Positions 38,423 to 47,468 of a stretch of DNA of 64,000 nt are shown piece after piece. The notes below the pieces were generated by a model. That model saw only the letters and a program-made list of their open reading frames with translations, had not been told where the DNA came from and ran no database searches. A program made the translations under genes and the position numbers. How positions within the stretch are numbered: the first letter of the stretch is position 1; each line of letters begins with the position of its first letter. Source of the stretch: an uncultured Bacteroidota bacterium (GTDB lineage: Bacteria > Bacteroidota > Bacteroidia > Chitinophagales > Saprospiraceae); contig CALMSX010000073.1 of NCBI GenBank assembly GCA_937872515.1, positions 94,866 to 158,865 of the forward strand, read 5' to 3'.

Positions 38423-39472
38423 ATGGCAAAATTAAATTTTGGTGGCGTTGAAGAAAATGTTGTCACCAGGGATGAATTCCCGATGTCAAAAGCATTAGAA
38501 ACACTTAAAGATGAAACAATAGCCATCATTGGCTACGGTGTCCAGGGTCCGGGTCAGGCCCTCAACCTGAGAGACAATGGATTTAAGGTTATCATTGGTC
38601 AGAGAAAAGATTCGCCTACATGGCAGAAAGCCATCAACGATGGCTGGGTGGAGGGTGAGACCCTCTTTGAAATAGCGGAAGCAGCCTCCAAAGGTACCAT
38701 CATTCAATACCTCTTGTCGGATGCAGCACAAATAGCCGTTTGGCCTGAAATTAAGCCCTACCTCATCACCGGCAAAGCCCTTTATTTTTCCCATGGTTTT
38801 GGTGTTACGTATGCAGACCGCACAGGTATTGTACCTCCTGCCGATATCGATGTCATTTTGGTGGCCCCCAAAGGATCGGGTACCAGCCTGCGCAGGCTAT
38901 TTCTAGCCGGTAAAGGCCTGAATTCAAGTTATGCCATCTACCAGGATGCTACCGGAAAAGCCAAAGAAAGGGTAGTAGCCCTGGGTATTGGGGTCGGTTC
39001 AGGTTATCTTTTTGAAACCGATTTTAGAAAGGAGGTTTACAGCGATCTTACGGGCGAAAGAGGTAGCCTGATGGGTGCCATCCAGGGCTTGTTTGAAGCA
39101 CAGTACAACGAACTTCGCAAAAGGGGACATTCTCCTTCAGAGGCGTTTAATGAAACCGTAGAAGAGCTCACCGAGTCACTCATGCCGCTGGTAGCCGAAA
39201 ATGGCATGGACTGGATGTACGCCAACTGCAGCACTACCGCTCAAAGAGGAGCACTTGACTGGAGGCATAAATTCAGGGATGCTGTAGCACCGGTATTTTC
39301 CGAGTTATATGAAAGTGTGGCATCGGGTCATGAGGCACAGCGATCCATCGATTCCAATTCTCAAACAGATTACCGTCAGAAACTGGAAGTAGAACTCAGT
39401 GAACTGCGCAACTCAGAAATGTGGCAGGCAGGCGCTGTGGTGCGAAGTTTGAGGCCTGACAGAAATAAATAA
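38423..39472 (+). CDS. ilvC: Ketol-acid reductoisomerase (NADP-type)
   Basis: The 349-residue class I enzyme has the nucleotide-binding motif AIIGYGVQGPGQALNLRDNG, the cofactor loop GQRKDSPTW, FSHGFGVTYADRTGI and VAPKGSGTSLRRLFLAGKGL. The helical domain has TDFRKEVYSDLTGERGSLMGAIQGLFEAQYN, split here at about residues 196-226, with Asp and Glu metal ligands. It rearranges and reduces acetolactate. The Arg/Lys pair in the cofactor loop favours NADPH. Confidence 0.95.
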   Translation: MAKLNFGGVEENVVTRDEFPMSKALETLKDETIAIIGYGVQGPGQALNLRDNGFKVIIGQRKDSPTWQKAINDGWVEGETLFEIAEAASKGTIIQYLLSDAAQIAVWPEIKPYLITGKALYFSHGFGVTYADRTGIVPPADIDVILVAPKGSGTSLRRLFLAGKGLNSSYAIYQDATGKAKERVVALGIGVGSGYLFETDFRKEVYSDLTGERGSLMGAIQGLFEAQYNELRKRGHSPSEAFNETVEELTESLMPLVAENGMDWMYANCSTTAQRGALDWRHKFRDAVAPVFSELYESVASGHEAQRSIDSNSQTDYRQKLEVELSELRNSEMWQAGAVVRSLRPDRNK

Positions 39473-39477
39473 AATAC

Positions 39478-40716
39478 GTGATTAGTATATCCCAAAGCCG
39501 GTCAGCTGCTGAAACTTTGTCTTCGGTAATATCACCGAGTCCGCTCATTTACAACCCACGACTTTCCCAAAAATACCAGGCCCACATCTGGCTGAAAAGG
39601 GAAGATACCCTGCCGGTCAGGTCTTTTAAAATTCGGGGAGCTTTCAACAAAATGGCTACCATGGGTCGTGATCAGCTGAGCTTGGGCATCGTTTGTGCCA
39701 GCGCCGGCAACCATGCCCAGGGTGTAGCTTATTCCTGTGCGCGACTGCAGGTACAGGGCACCATTTTTATGCCCAGTACAACCCCACAACAAAAAATATC
39801 CAGGGTTCGGCATTTTGGAGGTGACTGGATAAGTGTAGTGCTGATTGGAGACAGGTTTGATGATGCCCAGATCAGTGCCATTCAATTTGCCACTGAACGA
39901 GGCCTACCTTTTATTCACCCATTTGATGACATGGATGTCATAGCCGGCCAATCAACAGTTGCCTTGGAAATTTTGGACGAAATAAAAGAGCCGGTGGACT
40001 ATATCATGGCCCCAATTGGTGGAGGCGGCTTGATGGCAGGCATGGTTTCAGTTTTTAACAAGATGAGTCCGCATACCCGCATCGTAGGCGTAGAAGCCAA
40101 AGGCGCGCCTGCCATGTATGAGTCGCTTGCCAGTGGATTTCCGGTACAGCTCACCCAAATAGACCCCTTTGCAGATGGCATAGCCGTTAGAAAAATTGGT
40201 GGGCTTGCCTTCAATATTTGTAAAGATTATCTGGAGGAAGTGATCCTGGTGCCCGAAGGCCATATTTGTTCCACCTTGCTGGAATTATACAGCGAAGAAG
40301 CCCTGGTAACCGAACCAGCGGGAGCCATTGGCATTGCAGGTCTGGAGTATGTGAAAGAAAAAATCCGCAATAAAAATGTGGTAGTGGTAGTCAGCGGTGG
40401 CAACAATGACATAGCCCGAACCGAGGATGTCAGAGAGAGGGCCTTACTCTTTGAGGGTAGAAAGCACTATTTTCTGATCCGTTTTCCACAAAGGGCGGGG
40501 GCACTCAAAGAATTTCTGGATGTGTTGGGACCGGGAGACGATATTACCCACTTTCAATACACCAAAAAAAACAACCGGGACACCGGCCCCGCTTTGGTAG
40601 GTTTAGAATTGACAGACAACCAACAGTTGGAAATCCTGATGACCGCCATGTCTGCCAAGGGCATCGTTTTTCAGCACCTCAACCACGATCCCATACTTTT
40701 TGAAATGTTGGTTTAA
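39478..40716 (+). CDS. ilvA: Threonine ammonia-lyase (threonine dehydratase)
   Basis: The 412-residue PLP enzyme has the cofactor Lys in VRSFKIRGAFNKM, the phosphate loop APIGGGGLMAGMV and CASAGNHAQGVAYSC. A short ACT-like C-terminal domain (HYFLIRFPQRAGALKEFLDVL) probably binds isoleucine. It makes 2-oxobutanoate, the entry to isoleucine. The start is a GTG 5 nt after the ilvC stop; no better start is nearby. It ends in a 4-nt convergent overlap with the GNAT gene. Confidence 0.94.
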   Translation: MISISQSRSAAETLSSVISPSPLIYNPRLSQKYQAHIWLKREDTLPVRSFKIRGAFNKMATMGRDQLSLGIVCASAGNHAQGVAYSCARLQVQGTIFMPSTTPQQKISRVRHFGGDWISVVLIGDRFDDAQISAIQFATERGLPFIHPFDDMDVIAGQSTVALEILDEIKEPVDYIMAPIGGGGLMAGMVSVFNKMSPHTRIVGVEAKGAPAMYESLASGFPVQLTQIDPFADGIAVRKIGGLAFNICKDYLEEVILVPEGHICSTLLELYSEEALVTEPAGAIGIAGLEYVKEKIRNKNVVVVVSGGNNDIARTEDVRERALLFEGRKHYFLIRFPQRAGALKEFLDVLGPGDDITHFQYTKKNNRDTGPALVGLELTDNQQLEILMTAMSAKGIVFQHLNHDPILFEMLV

Positions 40717-41204
40717 ATGTTTTTAAACATCCATAAACCACAGCCGGAATGTCCTGAGTTGCCCATAGGGCCTTCGAGGTAATGATAACCCATTTTTTCA
40801 TACATGGTAAGCGCATTGGCCAATTCAGGCATACTCTCAAGGTAAAGGCCGGCATAGCCCATTTTTTTTGCCATTTCTTCTGTTTTGTTAATTAACAATT
40901 TGGCCAGTCCTAGGCCCCTGGCTTCCGGCCGCAAATACATTTTTACCAGTTCTGCTATCCCATCGGGCAATCCATTAGTAGGAAAAAAACCGGCTCCACC
41001 CAATAATTCACCCGCTTCTTCAGCCACAAAATAAGCGCTCCCGGGTGTTTGAAAAAGTTCAAACAACGCATCGGTAGTTGGGTCAAAATAAACTGTTCCC
41101 GGCTTATTGGCACCAAATTCCTCCAGGGCAGATCTGATGATTTTGGCCAGGTAGGGGTTGTCATTTGGTTTTATGGCCCGGATGATAAGGGTATGATTTA
41201 CCAT
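40713..41204 (-). CDS. GNAT-family N-acetyltransferase
   Basis: The 163-residue protein has the GNAT acetyl-CoA motif LYLESMPELANALTMYEKMGYHYLE with the preceding V/L-K-M-Y-L-RPEARGLGLAKLLI region (motif A, R-G-x-G-x-A). The substrate is unknown. It converges with ilvA and is probably a single-gene unit. The 263-nt gap after its start, up to 41467, is AT-rich and shows no gene. Confidence 0.88.
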   Translation of the reverse strand: MVNHTLIIRAIKPNDNPYLAKIIRSALEEFGANKPGTVYFDPTTDALFELFQTPGSAYFVAEEAGELLGGAGFFPTNGLPDGIAELVKMYLRPEARGLGLAKLLINKTEEMAKKMGYAGLYLESMPELANALTMYEKMGYHYLEGPMGNSGHSGCGLWMFKNI

Positions 41205-41467
41205 ATTTTGTCTTATTTATAGGTCACAAAACTATGTATTTCTGCTTATTCTGATACCGGTATTTCACCTGATTTTATCACATTAAACAAATGTATAATT
41301 TGAATGTAACCGGTTGAAAATGAATAATTTTAACAAAAATTTGAAGACACTTTAATCGCAGCTTCCTACCGTTTACTCATAGAAATCAGCATTTCACTAA
41401 TTTTTTTTGGTTTCTGTAGGGAAAAGCAGTTATATTTACGTTGAAAAAGACAAAAATCTTACTTAAA

Positions 41468-43057
41468 ATGAGGAAAATCACCTTAGCAGCAATGTTATCG
41501 ATGATGGCCTCTTTGTCATTTGCACAGCTTGTAAACGACGGGGCAACGATAACCATCAAAAACGGAGCTACTCTTTATGTAGAGTCTGACGTTACCAACA
41601 ATGGCGCTGGAGCCATTAATATTGAAGGTACTGGCATTCTGGAAGTTCAGGGTAACCTTACCAACAACGCAACTCTGACAACACAAGCCCCTTCAAAGGT
41701 GAAGTTCAGTGGCGCAGCAAACAGTAACTTCAAATCAAATGGAGCTACTATTTCCAATTTAGAGATTTCGAAAAACAACTCTACTGTTACACTCACAGAC
41801 GCAGCAAGCGTTTCAGGTGTCCTTGAATTTGGATCTGGCACCAGCAGCAAAATGTTGTTAGGAGCTAATAATTTAGTTTTAGGTACAGGCGCTTCTGCTT
41901 CAGGCCATGATGCAGATGAGTATGTAGTTACCAATTCTACAGGTGTTGTTCAGAAAAACTATACTGACAATACTTATACTAACCAGTCATTTACCTTCCC
42001 TGTTGGAGATGCATCGATTTATTCGCCGCTTACTTCCTCATTGAGCGGTACCGCTTCAGGAGCCAATATAAAAGTAAAGGTTACCAATGCAGACCAACCC
42101 AATAGAGCTACAACGCTGCCAGAGGCAACCAGCTATCTAACCAGATATTGGTCTGTTGATGCAACAGGTATTACCTCTTACTCAAATGTACTTACCGGTC
42201 AATACAATACCATCGATGACATTGTAGGTACTGCTGCAAGAGTTAAGGGTTCTTCTTTCCTAACTCCTAACTGGTCATTTGCCGGTGCAGCTAATAACTT
42301 GCTTACACCAAGTGTTACAGGTACTGTCACTGCAGATCCTGTTGATTTTACAGGAACAGACGCTTTAAATGGAGTTAATATTACTGCATTATTGGTAGGA
42401 GCAATGCCTGGTGCCGGAAGTACCATGACTTCAGATTTGCAAAACTACTTTGGAGGAAATACTGGATTACTTCCCAACACAAGTCCTTATGGAGCCCCTA
42501 CATCAACTTACGCAAATATCAACAACCCTGCCGGAGCTGCCGGCCAGGTTACGGATTGGGTGAAAGTAGAAGTTAGAGCAGAGTCAAACCCAGGCACTAT
42601 ATTAGAAACAAGAAGTTTAATCCTTAAAAACAACGGTCAAATCGTTGATCCTACCGGAAAGATTCCATATTTTAAGGAAAGCACTTCGCCTGTTCAATTG
42701 GCGGTTCAACACAGAAACCACTTAGGCGTTATTTCTAACCCAATAGCTTCTTTCTCTGGTGCAACTGTTGCTTATGATTTCACGACAGGCTTAGCCCAGG
42801 CTTATAATGCAGGTGGTGACCCGGCACAAATGGTTCAGAAAAACGGCGAATGGTGTATGATCTACGGAGATATCAACTCAGACTTTAGCGTTGATGCCAT
42901 TGACATTACACTTGGTAAAACAGCATTTAACAATGGTATTTCTGATGAATACAATGCTTCAGACATCAATATGGATGGTGTTGTGGATGCCATCGATATC
43001 ACCTTAGTTAAAATTGCGTTTGCCGCAGGATACTATTCAACATTGATTAATTTTTAA
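41468..43057 (+). CDS. Surface protein with shared VxHRxHLGV domain and dockerin-like tail
   Basis: The 529-residue protein has a signal peptide (ITLAAMLSMMASLSFAQ). The N-terminal half is rich in short Asn/Thr/Gly repeats (ATITIKNGATLYVESDVTNN), suggesting a stack of beta-strands. Near residues 360-440 it carries DWVKVEVRAES and VQHRNHLGVIS. The last 60 residues hold two EF-hand-like calcium loops (GDINSDFSVDAIDITLGK and SDINMDGVVDAIDITLVK), like a dockerin pair. The same end module occurs at 2890-3515. I chose the ATG at 41468 because it starts the signal peptide. A T9SS cargo gene follows after 12 nt. The role is unknown, perhaps adhesion. Confidence 0.85.
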   Translation: MRKITLAAMLSMMASLSFAQLVNDGATITIKNGATLYVESDVTNNGAGAINIEGTGILEVQGNLTNNATLTTQAPSKVKFSGAANSNFKSNGATISNLEISKNNSTVTLTDAASVSGVLEFGSGTSSKMLLGANNLVLGTGASASGHDADEYVVTNSTGVVQKNYTDNTYTNQSFTFPVGDASIYSPLTSSLSGTASGANIKVKVTNADQPNRATTLPEATSYLTRYWSVDATGITSYSNVLTGQYNTIDDIVGTAARVKGSSFLTPNWSFAGAANNLLTPSVTGTVTADPVDFTGTDALNGVNITALLVGAMPGAGSTMTSDLQNYFGGNTGLLPNTSPYGAPTSTYANINNPAGAAGQVTDWVKVEVRAESNPGTILETRSLILKNNGQIVDPTGKIPYFKESTSPVQLAVQHRNHLGVISNPIASFSGATVAYDFTTGLAQAYNAGGDPAQMVQKNGEWCMIYGDINSDFSVDAIDITLGKTAFNNGISDEYNASDINMDGVVDAIDITLVKIAFAAGYYSTLINF

Positions 43058-43069
43058 TTTGAACAACAA

Positions 43070-44197
43070 ATGAGATATATATTCAATCTATTATTGGCAA
43101 CTCTACTAACAGCCAACCTGGCAACAGCCCAGGACATCGATTTGATATTGGCCAATAAAACGGTTGCGCCAGACGGCCTCAGCTGGAGTTTTGACTTGCA
43201 GGCTACAGCCCTTCCATCCTATACAGGCGCATCAGACAACTGGTCCGCCCTCAATGTTCGTATGGATTTATTTATTCCAACCGGGGTGTCTATTACAGGG
43301 GGATCAGGTATGGGTCTAAATGGCTACGGAGAACCTTCAGGTGCCGGTGTTACCACATCGCCTCCGGGCAACCCTCCTACAATGGAATGGGATGAAGTGG
43401 GACTTTCATTAAATCGTGCCAATACCAATGCTTCCTCAGAATTTCAAATTGGAGTTCCTGTAATTATTGCCAGTTATACGATCAATTTTAGTAGCTCTGT
43501 TTTGCCCATTCCTGCAACAATTGTAGATATTAGAGAAACTGCCAATATATCCGGAAGTTTTTATGTTACCTTTGATGACCCAACAACCAGAAGACCATTT
43601 ATTTTACCAGCTCCGGCAGCACTACCCATCAAGATTGCTTATTTTGATGCAGACCGCTACAGAGACCAAAATGCCTCTGACGTAAGATGGACTTCTGTAT
43701 CTGAAAAGAATGCTTCTCACTTCGAATTGGAAAGATCAACAGATGGAAGAAACTTTGAATTCATAGCCAATATCAAAGCTGAAGGTGGCATAGATAAGGT
43801 AAAAGAGTATCAATTCATCGACGATAAACTGGTGTTTTCAAGATCTACTGTCAATATTTTCTACTATCGTTTGAAAATGGTTGATTTGGATGGTAAATCT
43901 GATTATTCCGAAGTTAGATCAGTAAGATTTGACAATACAGATAAAATTGAGATAACTTATTCTCCTAACCCAACAGCCAACAAGGTTTTCGTTAATATGA
44001 GCACTCCGGTTGTGGATGAGGTACATCATGTCAATGCTGTCATTTTTGACCTCAATGGCAAACAAATCATGACCAGGAGCATAAGCACAAATGGCATCAC
44101 AGAAATTGATCTGAGCCACCTGCCTGCCGCCAGCTACAACTTTAATGTTGAATTCGCCGGTAAGGTATTTACCAAAACAATTATTAAAACCAATTAA
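43070..44197 (+). CDS. T9SS type A sorting-domain protein
   Basis: The 375-residue protein has a signal peptide (FNLLLATLLTANLATAQ). The N-terminal beta domain (about residues 20-180) resembles cohesin/adhesin-type carbohydrate- or protein-binding folds only loosely. A fibronectin-like segment follows (VRWTSVSEKNASHFELERSTDG), which in Bacteroidota commonly precedes the sorting domain. The T9SS domain is at about 295-375 (YSPNPTANKVFV ... LPAASYNFNVEF). The 12-nt gap after the dockerin-like protein gene suggests the two are made together and could interact, as cohesin-dockerin partners do; this is inference. Confidence 0.85.
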   Translation: MRYIFNLLLATLLTANLATAQDIDLILANKTVAPDGLSWSFDLQATALPSYTGASDNWSALNVRMDLFIPTGVSITGGSGMGLNGYGEPSGAGVTTSPPGNPPTMEWDEVGLSLNRANTNASSEFQIGVPVIIASYTINFSSSVLPIPATIVDIRETANISGSFYVTFDDPTTRRPFILPAPAALPIKIAYFDADRYRDQNASDVRWTSVSEKNASHFELERSTDGRNFEFIANIKAEGGIDKVKEYQFIDDKLVFSRSTVNIFYYRLKMVDLDGKSDYSEVRSVRFDNTDKIEITYSPNPTANKVFVNMSTPVVDEVHHVNAVIFDLNGKQIMTRSISTNGITEIDLSHLPAASYNFNVEFAGKVFTKTIIKTN

Positions 44198-44269
44198 TAA
44201 GACACATTACAAAGCCAGTAACCTCAGGGGACTGAGCTTAAAAAATACCTGGTTTTTGTTTTATAAAAT

Positions 44270-44298
44270 GGGCTTGTCGATAGGGACAGGCCTTTTTT
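44270..44298 (+). terminator. Intrinsic terminator after the T9SS cargo gene
   Basis: GGGCTTGTC (44270-44278) pairs with GACAGGCCT (44285-44293) with two G-T wobbles and a 6-nt loop, then a T-run. Confidence 0.75.
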
Positions 44299-44318
44299 AT
44301 AATACATCCAGCACTTTC

Positions 44319-44326
44319 TAATTTTG
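44319..44326 (+). promoter_or_regulatory. -7 promoter element 8 nt before the permease gene
   Basis: TAATTTTG matches TAnnTTTG and ends 8 nt before the ATG at 44335, which would give a transcript with almost no leader. Confidence 0.4.
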
Positions 44327-44334
44327 GCACCTGC

Positions 44335-45438
44335 ATGAATCGTTTTTTTAGCATCGGCATCTTTGATCGGTATGTAATCAAAAAATACCTTTCAACTTTT
44401 TTCTTTACCATGGTCCTCATCACAATGATTGCTGTGGCCATCAATTTTTTTGAAAATGTCGACAAATTTTTAAGCGATGAGGTAAAACTCAAAGACGTTT
44501 TTCTCACCTACTACCTCAATTTTATTCCCTGGATCAATGGCTTGTTATGGCCCCTGTTCGCGTTATTGGCCGTTATCTTTTTTACCAGCAGAATGGCAAG
44601 GGATTCAGAAATTGTGGCAACACTCAGCGCAGGAATCAGCTATAACAGAATGCTTAGACCGTTTGTTGTAGCCGGAGGCATCATTGCCATCTTACTCTGG
44701 ATCGGCAATAACTATGTCATCCCCAATAGCTCCCGGATCAAAAACGAATTCGAAAGTCAATACATCAGAAGAGGAGCTAAACAGACGCTTTCATCCGACA
44801 TCCATTTTTATACTCGTCCCAATGAAAAAGCTTATTTCAGGTTATTTTCTTCCAGAGACAGCACAGCGCGCAATTTCAGGTTAGAAAGGTTTAAAGCCGG
44901 CCACCTGGTCTACATGCTCAAATCCGACAACCTCAAATTCATCAAACAAAGCGGAAAATGGAGGATGAATGACTATGAAGAACATTTTATCAATGGTCTC
45001 AATGAAAGAATGGTAATTAAAAAGGAAATCACCAAAGACACTCTTTTTCCTTTTCAACCCGAAGATTTTGTACGCTATACCAAACAGATGGAAATGCTCA
45101 CCACCACCGAGCTAAGGCGTTTTATCAACGAAGAACAAGACAAGGGACTCGATACGGCAAAAAAATATGTAATTGAACTGTACCGTAGGTCGGCAGATCC
45201 CTTCACCATCATCATCCTGACCTTTATAGGGGTTACCATCGCATCCCGAAAGGTGCGTGGTGGCATGGGCCTCCACCTGGCGTCAGGGGTGATTCTGGGT
45301 TCGATTTTTGTGATCTTGTCTAAGTTCACCGTTACCTTTGCCTCTAATCTCGACCTGCACCCGGGTTTGGGAGTATGGTTGCCCAATCTCATTTTTTCGG
45401 TAATTGCTTACTATTTATACAGAAAAGCACAAACCTAA
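44335..45438 (+). CDS. LptF/LptG-family (YjgP/YjgQ) permease
   Basis: The 367-residue inner-membrane protein has three N-terminal transmembrane segments (from FDRYVIKKYLSTFFFTMVLI) and a periplasmic beta-jellyroll domain of about 150 residues. Three C-terminal transmembrane segments follow (ADPFTIIILTFIGVTIASRK ... LIFSVIAYYLY). This is the LptF/LptG architecture; these permeases extract lipopolysaccharide with the LptB ATPase. Bacteroidota usually carry two or more such proteins, and I cannot tell LptF from LptG. It stands as a single gene. Confidence 0.9.
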   Translation: MNRFFSIGIFDRYVIKKYLSTFFFTMVLITMIAVAINFFENVDKFLSDEVKLKDVFLTYYLNFIPWINGLLWPLFALLAVIFFTSRMARDSEIVATLSAGISYNRMLRPFVVAGGIIAILLWIGNNYVIPNSSRIKNEFESQYIRRGAKQTLSSDIHFYTRPNEKAYFRLFSSRDSTARNFRLERFKAGHLVYMLKSDNLKFIKQSGKWRMNDYEEHFINGLNERMVIKKEITKDTLFPFQPEDFVRYTKQMEMLTTTELRRFINEEQDKGLDTAKKYVIELYRRSADPFTIIILTFIGVTIASRKVRGGMGLHLASGVILGSIFVILSKFTVTFASNLDLHPGLGVWLPNLIFSVIAYYLYRKAQT

Positions 45439-45470
45439 ATTGCCTGCTTTTTACAAATAAGGTATAAATA

Positions 45471-45505
45471 AAAAACCCCGATCTCTGAAAAAGACCAGGG
45501 TTTTA
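45471..45505. terminator. Terminator-like hairpin between the permease gene and tRNA-Gln
   Basis: AAAACCCCGATCT (45472-45484) pairs with AGACCAGGGTTTT (45493-45505) with two mismatched or wobble positions. On the minus strand it is followed by a T-run and would end the tRNA transcript; on the plus strand it could also stop the permease mRNA. Confidence 0.7.
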
Positions 45506-45507
45506 TG

Positions 45508-45578
45508 TTGACCCATAAGGATTCGAACCTTAACATACAGAACCAAAATCTGCAGTGCTACCGTTACACCATGGGTCA
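45508..45578 (-). tRNA. tRNA-Gln (anticodon TTG)
   Basis: On the minus strand the 7-bp acceptor stem is TGACCCA (45578-45572 side reads TGACCCA) with TGGGTCA at 45515-45509, and A at 45508 as discriminator. The D-arm region is TGGTGTAACGGTAGCA, and the anticodon stem GCAGA/TCTGT encloses the loop TTTTGGT with anticodon TTG. The T-arm contains GGTTCGAATCC. No CCA is encoded. It lies between the permease and protease genes and has its own promoter element and terminator. Confidence 0.95.
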
Positions 45579-45597
45579 AGGCTTAAGGAAGCGGACG

Positions 45598-45605
45598 CAA
45601 AGGTA
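45598..45605 (-). promoter_or_regulatory. -7 promoter element of tRNA-Gln
   Basis: On the minus strand TACCTTTG lies 19 nt before the tRNA 5' end and matches TAnnTTTG exactly. Confidence 0.6.
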
Positions 45606-45684
45606 AATTTTTTTTACAAATCGTAAAACGATTTTATTGAAATTATCTTTTTATAATGCAAAAAATGCTGATTATCAGTTGATT

Positions 45685-46854
45685 TTATTTCAATTCCGCC
45701 GATGATGCCAATACTATTTCGACCGTACGAATGCTTCCATCCCGTTCAACCGACAACTTCACCTTTTGCCCCGGCTGGTATTTCTCAAGTGCAAGCACCA
45801 GGTCATTGTAGTCTTCTACTTTTACACCATTGATGGATTTAATCACATCACCTGGCACCCATCTTCCGCCGCGATCCTGGCTAATGGCTTTTAATCCCGC
45901 CTTAGCTGCCGGCCCGCCCTTCACTATTTCTGCAATGATCAGTCCGCCATCACTCATGCCCTTGGCATAATATCCGGGCAACAATGACAAGCCCAACACG
46001 GGTCTGCGTACTTCACCATACTTTATCAAATCAGGAACCACCCAGTTGACCTCGTCTACAGGAATGGAAAACCCTATGCCGGCAGAAGCTCCTGAGGGAC
46101 TATAGATTTGGGTATTTACCCCAATAAGTCGACCACTGCTGTCCAACAGCGGGCCTCCAGAATTGCCGGGATTGATGGCCGCATCGGTTTGAATTACATC
46201 GCGAATGGCCCTTCCATTGACCGACTTAATCTCCCTGCCCAGAGCAGAAATTACGCCCGTGGTCAGGGTTTGATCCAAGCCAAAGGGATTACCAATGGCA
46301 AAAGCATACTGACCTACTTTGAGGTCATGAGAGGTGCCCACCGGCAGTGGTTTGAGGGATGAAGCCGGGGCCTTAATTTTTAGTACGGCCAGGTCTTTTT
46401 CCGGTGCTACCCCAACGATTTCTGCATCATAGGTCTTTCGATCGGCTAAAGTAACCGTAGCACGGTCACCACCCTGGATGACGTGAAAATTGGTGATGAT
46501 GTGACCTTCTTTATCCCAGATAAATCCAGAACCGGTTCCCGATGGTTGCTCTTCTATATTGCGCGACCAATAATCTTGTCGCACGTTAAGGGTGGTTATA
46601 AAACAAACCGATGGCACCGCTTTTTCAAACAACTCAATGGTGGCTGCCTCAGAATCAAAGACACGGGTTACAGGTGCAATGTTTTGAGCCCTACTATCTT
46701 TTACCGTTGTGTAAGTTTCTGAATTGGGTGTGGTGGTTTCATCAGCGGAAGCTTCTGTTGTTGCTGTTTCTGCTTTGTTTTCTACCAGGCCCTTTCGGAT
46801 AAAATAACCGCCTGCTACCAAACCTGCGGCAAGAATCAAATGGTAAATTTTCAT
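45685..46854 (-). CDS. HtrA/DegP-type serine protease with one PDZ domain
   Basis: The 389-residue envelope protease has an N-terminal signal anchor (YHLILAAGLVAGGYFI). A trypsin-like domain carries the catalytic triad in ITNFHVIQ (His), EKDLAVLKI (Asp) and INPGNSGGPLLDS (Ser). One PDZ domain ends it (GLIIAEIVKGGPAAKAGL ... VKSINGVKVEDYNDLV). It probably degrades or refolds damaged envelope proteins. One PDZ and a membrane anchor make it more DegS-like in layout than DegP-like. I chose the ATG at 46854 as the start of the hydrophobic segment, 12 codons inside a longer frame. Confidence 0.93.
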   Translation of the reverse strand: MKIYHLILAAGLVAGGYFIRKGLVENKAETATTEASADETTTPNSETYTTVKDSRAQNIAPVTRVFDSEAATIELFEKAVPSVCFITTLNVRQDYWSRNIEEQPSGTGSGFIWDKEGHIITNFHVIQGGDRATVTLADRKTYDAEIVGVAPEKDLAVLKIKAPASSLKPLPVGTSHDLKVGQYAFAIGNPFGLDQTLTTGVISALGREIKSVNGRAIRDVIQTDAAINPGNSGGPLLDSSGRLIGVNTQIYSPSGASAGIGFSIPVDEVNWVVPDLIKYGEVRRPVLGLSLLPGYYAKGMSDGGLIIAEIVKGGPAAKAGLKAISQDRGGRWVPGDVIKSINGVKVEDYNDLVLALEKYQPGQKVKLSVERDGSIRTVEIVLASSAELK

Positions 46855-47001
46855 ACTACTGACTTTTGCTAATGTAACGCCAAAGCACAAAAAATGATTT
46901 CTTAAAGCATTAAAATTATCGACCAGTGATCGGTTTTATAGGTCCAAAAGTGAAGCGCGAAATGGAGTGCCAATAGACAAATATTAGTTTTAGGGTCAAA
47001 A

Positions 47002-47463
47002 CTATTTAGTGATATCCAAATTAATGGTTAAAATACTGGCTTGAGCAGCTAGGTTATAATTGGCTTCGTATTTATAACCAAAAGCAGCCTTAATTATTTT
47101 TTTTAGGGTACTACCGGTAGTAATAGTGGTTTCCGGCAGGGTTTCCGCGTAGGTGACCGCTCCCGTTTCGTTGATTTCAAGATATAATTTTACAACTCCA
47201 CTATCGGTCATTGGCAATTGAAGATAATTTCTGAACAGCACCCTGCGTACTGGTTTTTGGGGATCTGGAATCTTATTGTCTTGCAACTTTTTTTCACCCG
47301 CAAAGTAGATGATGCGATTCTGGATCAATGTATCCCGCACTTCAGGAACATGGTAATCATACACCTCTCCGTGGTCTTCGGCAAACATTTTTTTGTGACA
47401 AGAGCTGAACTGTATTAGGCAGAGACCCAAGGTCAACCCAACAAAATAAAACTTATTTTTCAT
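47002..47463 (-). CDS. Lipoprotein with TonB-C-like end
   Basis: The 153-residue predicted lipoprotein has the lipobox LIQFSSC. The last 80 residues (LYLEINETGAVTYAETLPET ... IIKAAFGYKY) resemble the C-terminal fold of TonB-like energy transducers, but with no transmembrane helix. The function is not recognised. The ATG at 47463 follows the upstream gene's stop by 5 nt; a TTG at 47472 would overlap it instead. It forms a two-gene unit with the CxxC protein gene. Confidence 0.7.
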   Translation of the reverse strand: MKNKFYFVGLTLGLCLIQFSSCHKKMFAEDHGEVYDYHVPEVRDTLIQNRIIYFAGEKKLQDNKIPDPQKPVRRVLFRNYLQLPMTDSGVVKLYLEINETGAVTYAETLPETTITTGSTLKKIIKAAFGYKYEANYNLAAQASILTINLDITK

Positions 47464-47468
47464 CTTGG

